NCBI GenBank assembly: GCA_030432795.1
Contig: JAUILW010000094.1
Location: 1 to 9,723, forward strand
Reading direction: 5' to 3'
From: Gammaproteobacteria bacterium
Lineage (GTDB): Bacteria > Pseudomonadota > Gammaproteobacteria > Pseudomonadales > Azotimanducaceae
DNA: 9,723 bases
The notes under the pieces are model-generated. The model had not been told where the DNA came from and made no database searches. It worked only from the letters and a program-made list of their open reading frames with translations. Made by a program: the position numbers and the translations under genes. Shown here in pieces: positions 4,686 through 9,723 of this stretch (positions within the stretch are counted from its first letter, which is position 1; every line of letters starts with the position of its first letter).

Positions 4686-6263
4686 CTAATTCACCTGCCG
4701 ATCCATCCCTTCCCAGTATGGTTTGCGCAGCTCACGCTTGAGCACCTTGCCGGACGGGTTACGCGGCAGCTCGTCGATGAAGTCGATGCTCTTCGGGCAC
4801 TTGTAGCCGGCGATGCGCTCCCGTGCGTAGCCGATCAGCTCGGTCTCCCCGGCTTGCGCACCCGGTGCGAGCACCACAACGGCTTTCACCGCCTCACCCC
4901 AACGCGCATCGGGCACGCCAATCACGGCGATGTCAGCAACGGCCGGGTGGCCGAAGAGCGCGCTTTCCACCTCAGCCGGATAGACGTTTTCGCCGCCGCT
5001 GACGATCATGTCCTTCACTCGGTCGTGCACGTATACGTACCCGTCTTCATCCAGGTAGCCAGCGTCACCCGTATGCACAAAGCCGTCGATGAGCGTCTGC
5101 TCAGTGGCTTCGGCCAGATTCCAGTAGCCGGTCATATTGGCGGGCGAGTAGATACAGATCTCTCCGACCTCACGCACCGGCACCTCTCGGCCATTGTCGT
5201 CCACCACCTTCAGCCGCACACCGGGGTAGGGTTTGCCGGCACTGCGCATCCGCTCGTTGCCCGCCACATCGTGATCCTGCGGCGGCAGGTAAGTTGCCGC
5301 TCCGGTAGTTTCCGTCATGCCGTAGAGCTGCACGAAGCCGCACTTAAACGTCGCCAGTGCTTCGCGCAGCAGATCCAGCGGAATGGGTGAAGCGCCGTAC
5401 ATGACGTGTTCCAGCGTGGAGAAATCCGTAGCAGCCGCCTGCGGGTGCTGTACGCACATGCGGATGGCCGCCGGCACCATGAACGTCTTGGTGATACCCT
5501 CACGGGCAATGATCTCCAGCGTCTCGCCGGGCTCGAACTCCGGCGTGATCACCAGGCGCGAGCCGCCGTACAGGCCCCATATGCCGTAACCCACTCCGCC
5601 GATGTGGAAGCTCGGCATGGCCACGAGGCTCACATCGTCCGGCGTCCAGCGATTCCAGAGCATATCTTCGTTCGGCGGCTGCGACTGCAGGTCGAAAAAG
5701 CAGCGATGCGGAAGCTGTACGCCTTTCGGGTGCCCCGTGGTGCCGCTGGTGTACATCTGAATGGCGACGTCATCGGGCGAGACCATGACATCCAAGCCGG
5801 CTTCGCTCTGGCCATCCCGCCAGGCCGCGAACGGCGGCCAACGCTCGTGACCTTCGTCCATGGCTACCACCGGCAGATCGCGCCCGAGCACCCTCAGCGC
5901 TTCCTGCGCCAGACCGTAGAAGGCCTCGCTGACGAACAGCGCGGCGGCGTCACAGTCCTCGAGAATGTAGGCAACTTCCGGTGGCGCCAGCCGCCAGTTG
6001 ATGCCTACCGACACCGCCCCCCGACGCGCACAGCCGAATACCAGCTCATAGAAGTGATCGGAATTGCGGCCAAGGTATCCAACGCGCGCACCTTGCGCCA
6101 CATCCAGGCGCGCCAGCCCTTGGGCAACCTGATTGGCATGCCGGTCGAATTCCGCATAGCTGGTTCTGCGCCCTTCGAACAGAAACACCTCCCGCTCACC
6201 CTGCTGCCGCGCGTGATGGCTGAGCAACGCTCCCAACGTACGAACGCTCGCTGGCATCGCCAT
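4686..6263 (-). CDS. Acyl-CoA synthetase (AMP-forming, long-chain/FadD-like)
   Basis: This 525-residue ANL-superfamily enzyme activates a carboxylic acid with ATP to the acyl-adenylate and then to the CoA thioester. Signature motifs, numbered from the chosen start, are: P-loop YTSGTTGHPKG at 171-181, YGMTE at 314-318, HTGD near 397-400, the hinge/A8 region KDMIVSGGENVYP at about 417-429, and catalytic Lys506 in NPSGKVLK. All are intact, so the enzyme should be active. Length fits medium/long-chain or cyclic-acid ligases; the substrate cannot be read from sequence. ATG at 6263 is preferred over the longer frame beginning at 6311 because GGGAGAG lies 4 bases upstream of it and the extra 16 residues have no family character. 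The gene leads the minus-strand unit with PilZ and SDR genes and is divergent from glgB. Confidence 0.92.
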   Translation of the reverse strand: MAMPASVRTLGALLSHHARQQGEREVFLFEGRRTSYAEFDRHANQVAQGLARLDVAQGARVGYLGRNSDHFYELVFGCARRGAVSVGINWRLAPPEVAYILEDCDAAALFVSEAFYGLAQEALRVLGRDLPVVAMDEGHERWPPFAAWRDGQSEAGLDVMVSPDDVAIQMYTSGTTGHPKGVQLPHRCFFDLQSQPPNEDMLWNRWTPDDVSLVAMPSFHIGGVGYGIWGLYGGSRLVITPEFEPGETLEIIAREGITKTFMVPAAIRMCVQHPQAAATDFSTLEHVMYGASPIPLDLLREALATFKCGFVQLYGMTETTGAATYLPPQDHDVAGNERMRSAGKPYPGVRLKVVDDNGREVPVREVGEICIYSPANMTGYWNLAEATEQTLIDGFVHTGDAGYLDEDGYVYVHDRVKDMIVSGGENVYPAEVESALFGHPAVADIAVIGVPDARWGEAVKAVVVLAPGAQAGETELIGYARERIAGYKCPKSIDFIDELPRNPSGKVLKRELRKPYWEGMDRQVN

Positions 6264-6267
6264 GCGT

Positions 6268-6274
6268 CTCTCCC
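6268..6274 (-). promoter_or_regulatory. Ribosome binding site deciding the acyl-CoA synthetase start
   Basis: GGGAGAG on the minus strand lies 4 bases before the ATG at 6263. It supports this start rather than the in-frame ATG at 6311 or the ATG two codons downstream at 6257. Confidence 0.65.
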
Positions 6275-6284
6275 AATGGTTCAG

Positions 6285-6300
6285 ATCAGAGGATCCTGAT
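6285..6300. promoter_or_regulatory. Inverted repeat, possible operator, over the acyl-CoA synthetase promoter
   Basis: ATCAG (6285-6289) and CTGAT (6296-6300) form a perfect 5-base inverted repeat with a 6-base spacer. It covers the proposed -10 and transcription start of the minus-strand promoter, where a repressor would act. The arms are short, and no named regulator is assigned. Confidence 0.25.
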
Positions 6301-6321
6301 GCCGGCACCACACCGGGTCAA
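6293..6321 (-). promoter_or_regulatory. Candidate sigma70 promoter of the acyl-CoA synthetase/PilZ/SDR unit
   Basis: On the minus strand TTGACC (6321-6316) is a 5/6 match to the -35 consensus. A 17-base spacer leads to CAGGAT (6298-6293), a weak -10. Transcription would start near 6286, about 22 bases before the ATG at 6263. It lies in the 118-base divergent region shared with glgB, the only sizeable intergenic gap in the window. Confidence 0.4.
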
Positions 6322-6368
6322 CCGACGTGGGTGTGCGCCGGTCAGCTATGCCGACGCTCGCGCCACCG

Positions 6369-6374
6369 TATAAT
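6369..6374 (+). promoter_or_regulatory. Perfect -10 hexamer directly upstream of glgB
   Basis: TATAAT, an exact sigma70 -10 consensus in GC-rich surroundings, ends 7 bases before the glgB ATG. Transcription would begin at or within a base of the start codon, giving a leaderless message. This agrees with the absence of any Shine-Dalgarno sequence. No convincing -35 element is found at 16-19 bases upstream, and there is no extended -10 TG. Confidence 0.4.
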
Positions 6375-6381
6375 CCCGCCG

Positions 6382-8559
6382 ATGCCGAACCTCCTGCCCT
6401 CTGATCTTTCCGCGCTGGCCGATGCCCTGGCAACCGCCTCCTGTGATGACCCGTTTCGCCTGCTGGGTCCGCACGAGGTGGAGGACGTCCTCGTCTGGCG
6501 CGCGTGGATGCCCGCCGCGCATTCGGCGGAGCTGCTTACCGACGCAGATGCGGTCGCCTTACCGCCGGTGCCAGGCCATCCCGGCCTTTTTGCCGGCGAG
6601 GTTGCCGGCTACGACGGTTCCCGGCCTGGCCGCCTGCGTTTCACCAGCGACAGCGGCACCTGGGAAACGCACGATCCGTTCAGCCTACCCAGCACGCTCG
6701 AGGCGGGAGACCTGTATCTCTTCAACGAGGGCACCCATCAGGGCGTGCATCACTGGCTCGGCGCGCAGCCGATGACCTGCGCAGGCCTCGAGGGCTACCG
6801 CTTCGCCGTGTGGGCGCCCAACGCAAGATCGGCGTCGCTGCTGGCAGACGCCAATGGCTGGGACGCCCGCGTGCATCCCATGCGTCGGCACGCACCGTCC
6901 GGGGTATGGGAGCTTTTCCTGCCAGGCGTAGAAGCCGCGCACCACTACAAATATGCTCTCACCCTCGCATCCGGCGAGCGGGTGGAGAAAGCAGACCCTG
7001 TTGGGGCCTGGCAACAGAACCGTCAGCAGACCGCTTCATTGACCGCGCCACCCCTGCCCCCCGTACCCGCAAGCTCAAGGCGACCACAGAGCACACGCGA
7101 CCCGGTGAGCATCTACGAGGTGCATGCCGGGTCCTGGAAGCGCCACCCAGATGGAAGCTACTACAGCTACGACGAGTTGGCGGATGCGCTCATTGGTTAT
7201 GTGGTGGACCTCGGCTTTACCCACATTCAGCTGATGCCCATCGCCGAACACCCGTTCGACGGCTCCTGGGGGTACCAGCCCACGGGGCTGTTTGCGCCCA
7301 CCAGCCGCTTCGGCGAACCGGCGGCGTTCCGCCGTTTCGTCAGCCGTTGTCACGACGCAGGCCTGGGGGTGCTGCTGGACTGGGTGCCTGCGCACTTCCC
7401 TGAAGATGAGCACGGCCTTGCGCGTTTCGACGGCACGGCGTTGTACGAACATGCCGACCCGCGGCGCGGCTACCACCCGGACTGGAACACCCTCATCTAC
7501 AACTACGCACGCCACGAGGTACGCAGCTTCCTCGTCAGCAATGCACTGATGTGGCTCGAGCGCTACGGCATCGACGGTCTGCGGGTGGATGCGGTCGCCT
7601 CCATGCTGTATCTCGACTACAGCAGGGGCGATGGCGAGTGGCTGCCGAACGTGCATGGAGGCCGCGAAAATCTGGAAGCGGTGGCATTTCTTCAACAGGT
7701 GAATACGGCGCTCTACGGCGCCCATCCGCAGGCGGTTTCGGTGGCGGAGGAGTCCACCGACTGGCCGGGTGTGACGCGGGCGGCACACCAGGGCGGCCTC
7801 GGCTTCGGTTTCAAGTGGAACATGGGCTGGATGAACGACACCCTCAGTTACATGTCCCGTGACCCGGTTTACAGATCGCACCATCACGGCGAGCTAACCT
7901 TCGGTTTGGTCTACGCCTTCGATGAGAACTTCATCCTGCCGCTGAGCCACGACGAAGTGGTGCACGGCAAGCGCTCCATTCTGGGGCGCATGCCGGGAGA
8001 CCGCTGGCAGCAGTTCGCCAATTTGCGGGCGTACTACGCTTTCATGTGGACACACCCGGGCAAGAAACTGCTGTTCATGGGCGCAGAATTCGCACAATCC
8101 ACGGAGTGGAACCACGACACCGAGCTGTCGTGGCACCTGCTGGCCCACGCCGAACACCGCGGCGCGCAGCAGCTTGTGCGCGATCTGAATGCGCTCTACA
8201 CCGGCGAAGCAGCACTGCATGCTCTCGACTGCGACGCGCGCGGTTTCCAGTGGCTCAAAGCCGGTGATGCCCAGGGCTCTACGCTCGCCTACGCGCGCTG
8301 CGGTGAGGCAGGCGAGCTGATGATCATCGTCTGCAATTTCACCCCGGTGGTGCGCGAAGGCTACCGTCTGGGCGTGCCTAAGCGCGGCTACTATAGAGAG
8401 CGTATCAACTCCGACGCTGCGATCTACGGCGGCGGCAACGTTGGTAACGCAGGCGGCGTCTGGAGCGAAGATACAGCCTCGGACGGGCAACCCGCCTCCG
8501 TGTCTCTACGCCTGGCGCCGTTGGCCACTCAGATTTTTCAGTGGGCGCCCGAGGCATGA
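6382..8559 (+). CDS. glgB: 1,4-alpha-glucan (glycogen) branching enzyme
   Basis: This 725-residue enzyme cuts alpha-1,4 glucan chains and rejoins them through alpha-1,6 links to branch glycogen. It has the full bacterial GlgB layout: an N-terminal N1 domain (about 10-110, starting with DDPFRLLGPHE), a CBM48 domain (about 120-215), a GH13 catalytic barrel (about 235-600) and a C-terminal all-beta domain to 723. Catalytic residues are intact: nucleophile Asp403 (GLRVDAVASMLY), acid/base Glu456 (VAEEST) and Asp524 (LSHDEVVHGK), in step with E. coli Asp405, Glu458 and Asp526. ATG at 6382 is chosen because the family N-terminus begins there; the upstream in-frame extension to 6262 overlaps the divergent gene and has no similarity. 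Its TGA overlaps the glgX ATG (ATGA), so the two are coupled. No ribosome binding site is seen; see the -10 at 6369. Confidence 0.97.
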   Translation: MPNLLPSDLSALADALATASCDDPFRLLGPHEVEDVLVWRAWMPAAHSAELLTDADAVALPPVPGHPGLFAGEVAGYDGSRPGRLRFTSDSGTWETHDPFSLPSTLEAGDLYLFNEGTHQGVHHWLGAQPMTCAGLEGYRFAVWAPNARSASLLADANGWDARVHPMRRHAPSGVWELFLPGVEAAHHYKYALTLASGERVEKADPVGAWQQNRQQTASLTAPPLPPVPASSRRPQSTRDPVSIYEVHAGSWKRHPDGSYYSYDELADALIGYVVDLGFTHIQLMPIAEHPFDGSWGYQPTGLFAPTSRFGEPAAFRRFVSRCHDAGLGVLLDWVPAHFPEDEHGLARFDGTALYEHADPRRGYHPDWNTLIYNYARHEVRSFLVSNALMWLERYGIDGLRVDAVASMLYLDYSRGDGEWLPNVHGGRENLEAVAFLQQVNTALYGAHPQAVSVAEESTDWPGVTRAAHQGGLGFGFKWNMGWMNDTLSYMSRDPVYRSHHHGELTFGLVYAFDENFILPLSHDEVVHGKRSILGRMPGDRWQQFANLRAYYAFMWTHPGKKLLFMGAEFAQSTEWNHDTELSWHLLAHAEHRGAQQLVRDLNALYTGEAALHALDCDARGFQWLKAGDAQGSTLAYARCGEAGELMIIVCNFTPVVREGYRLGVPKRGYYRERINSDAAIYGGGNVGNAGGVWSEDTASDGQPASVSLRLAPLATQIFQWAPEA

Positions 8560-9723
8560 TTGCCCAACACGTCAGCATCGGTACCCACGAGGCGCTTGGC
8601 AGCACGGTGCGCGATGGCGGTGTCAACTTCGCTGTGTACAGCGAATACGCCACCGATGTAGCCGTGTGTCTGTACGACGACGCGGGCAACGAGACGGCCT
8701 GCCTGTCGCTACCGGGTAACGACCACGGCATTCGCCACGGCTTTGTGCCAGGCATCGCTGCCGGACAACACTACCTGCTGCGCGCTGACGGTGCGCCAGA
8801 GCTCGGCTTCAACGCTGACGCGCGCCTGCTCGACCCTTACGCCACCCGGCTGAGTGCAGCGCCTGGCGACGGTCGATCGAGCCGCTGTGTGGTGGAAGGC
8901 GTGCAGCCTGCGCCACGCCGATGGCAGGCCGCACCACAGCCACCGTTCATCTACGAAGCGCACGTCAAAGGCCTGACAAAGCGATATCCCGCGCTTCACG
9001 ACGCAGTGCAAGGCACCTACGCGGGCCTCGCCGCCCCGGAGGTAACCGCCCACCTCAAGTCGCTGGGCGTAAGCAGCATCGAGCTGCTACCTGTGCAGGC
9101 GTTTGTTGATGAGCCGCATCTGCAGAAAAAAGGCCTCACCAACTACTGGGGCTACAACCCGGTAGCATGGTTCGTGCCGCACATGGGCTATGCGCAGAAT
9201 CCTGCACTCGCCAACGAAGAGTTTCTCGCTGCGGTACGAGCACTGCACGACGCCAACATCGAGGTCATTCTCGATGTGGTGTTCAACCACACCGCGGAAG
9301 GTGGTGCCGATGGGCCTCTATGGCATCTGCGCGGCCTGGGCGCACCCACCTACTACGTGCTGGAGGATAACGGTTACGTCAACCACACCGGTTGTGGCAA
9401 CACCATCAACGCCGCACATCCCGCCGTACAGCGTCTGATCATCGACTGCCTGCGCCACTGGGTGCAGCGCTACGAAGTAGACGGATTCCGCTTCGACCTG
9501 GCGACGACCCTCGGCCGCACCGCCGATGGTTTCGACACGCAGCATCCGCTGCTCGCGCGCATCAGCAACGACCATGTCCTGCACGGCAAGACGTTTATCG
9601 CCGAGCCCTGGGACATCGGCCCCGGCGGCTACCAGCTCGGCAGCTACGCAGCGCCCTGGGCTGAGTGGAACGACCGCTATCGCGATGATGTGCGCGCTTT
9701 CTGGCGCGGCGAAGCCGGTGCGC
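8556..9723 (+). CDS. glgX: Glycogen debranching enzyme GlgX/isoamylase type (truncated by window edge)
   Basis: The 389 visible residues belong to the GlgX/TreX branch of GH13, which hydrolyses alpha-1,6 branch points of glycogen. Visible parts are the CBM48-type N-terminal domain (LGSTVRDGGVNFAVYSEYATDV at about 14-35, LLDPYA near 92-97) and the barrel from YEAHVKGLT, through ELLPVQAF, NYWGYNP and DVVFNHT. The nucleophile is Asp314 (DGFRFDLATTLGR) and the acid/base is Glu350 (IAEPWDIG). The third acid lies beyond the edge. The N-terminal domain is compact: the loops between the strand reading YLLRADGAPE and the barrel are shorter than in E. coli GlgX, although the nucleophile still falls near the usual position. 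The start overlaps the glgB stop by 4 bases, so GlgB and GlgX are made together for glycogen turnover. An isoamylase- or TreX-like label is equally possible. Confidence 0.92.
   Translation, partial: MIAQHVSIGTHEALGSTVRDGGVNFAVYSEYATDVAVCLYDDAGNETACLSLPGNDHGIRHGFVPGIAAGQHYLLRADGAPELGFNADARLLDPYATRLSAAPGDGRSSRCVVEGVQPAPRRWQAAPQPPFIYEAHVKGLTKRYPALHDAVQGTYAGLAAPEVTAHLKSLGVSSIELLPVQAFVDEPHLQKKGLTNYWGYNPVAWFVPHMGYAQNPALANEEFLAAVRALHDANIEVILDVVFNHTAEGGADGPLWHLRGLGAPTYYVLEDNGYVNHTGCGNTINAAHPAVQRLIIDCLRHWVQRYEVDGFRFDLATTLGRTADGFDTQHPLLARISNDHVLHGKTFIAEPWDIGPGGYQLGSYAAPWAEWNDRYRDDVRAFWRGEAGA

Noticed and set aside
4674..4687. AGCAG-N4-CTGCT inverted repeat between the acyl-CoA synthetase and PilZ genes as a terminator
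   Set aside because: The arms are 5 bases with no following T-run, too weak for an intrinsic terminator; read-through is expected.
5406..6299. Plus-strand open frame of 297 codons
   Set aside because: It is fully antisense to the acyl-CoA synthetase, whose motifs are intact, and has no family resemblance.
7075..7887. Minus-strand open frame of 270 codons inside glgB
   Set aside because: It is a shadow of the GH13 catalytic domain; glgB motifs are continuous through this stretch.

Overview
The window is GC-rich (roughly 60%) and densely packed, with overlapping stop/start codons and no tRNA, rRNA, mobile element, CRISPR array or any gene-free stretch over about 120 bases. Gene types and protein character (glgB-glgX pair, PilZ protein, acyl-CoA dehydrogenase and acyl-CoA synthetase genes, a bacterial CULT protein) suggest a proteobacterium, most likely a gammaproteobacterium with active lipid catabolism. 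That assignment is an inference, not a sequence match.

Layout. (a) 1-1710, minus strand: a Tag-family DNA glycosylase-like protein, then a type I methionine aminopeptidase, then the N-terminus of an acyl-CoA dehydrogenase that runs off the left edge. (b) 1723-3317, plus strand, divergent from (a): a tight three-gene unit made of a single-domain CULT (cereblon thalidomide-binding domain) protein, a pterin synthase-fold protein with Glu where the catalytic Cys usually lies (PTPS-III-like), and an NADPH-type short-chain dehydrogenase/reductase. (c) 3314-6263, minus strand, convergent with (b) through a 4-base overlap: a long-chain-type acyl-CoA synthetase, a PilZ (c-di-GMP receptor) protein and a second SDR. 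(d) 6382 to the right edge, plus strand: glycogen branching enzyme glgB followed, with an ATGA overlap, by a compact glgX-type debranching enzyme cut by the window end.

How the genes may work together. Block (d) is glycogen remodelling: GlgB makes alpha-1,6 branches and GlgX removes them. Block (c) looks like activation of an acyl acid to its CoA thioester plus a hydroxyacyl or alcohol/ketone redox step, with a c-di-GMP sensor in the same transcription unit. Block (a) mixes DNA repair-like, peptidase and beta-oxidation-type genes.

Block (b) is the most unusual. A small-molecule-binding CULT domain with a complete Trp cage is joined to a probable pterin-making enzyme and a reductase, which suggests a pterin-related or cyclic-amide-related pathway that I do not recognise as described.
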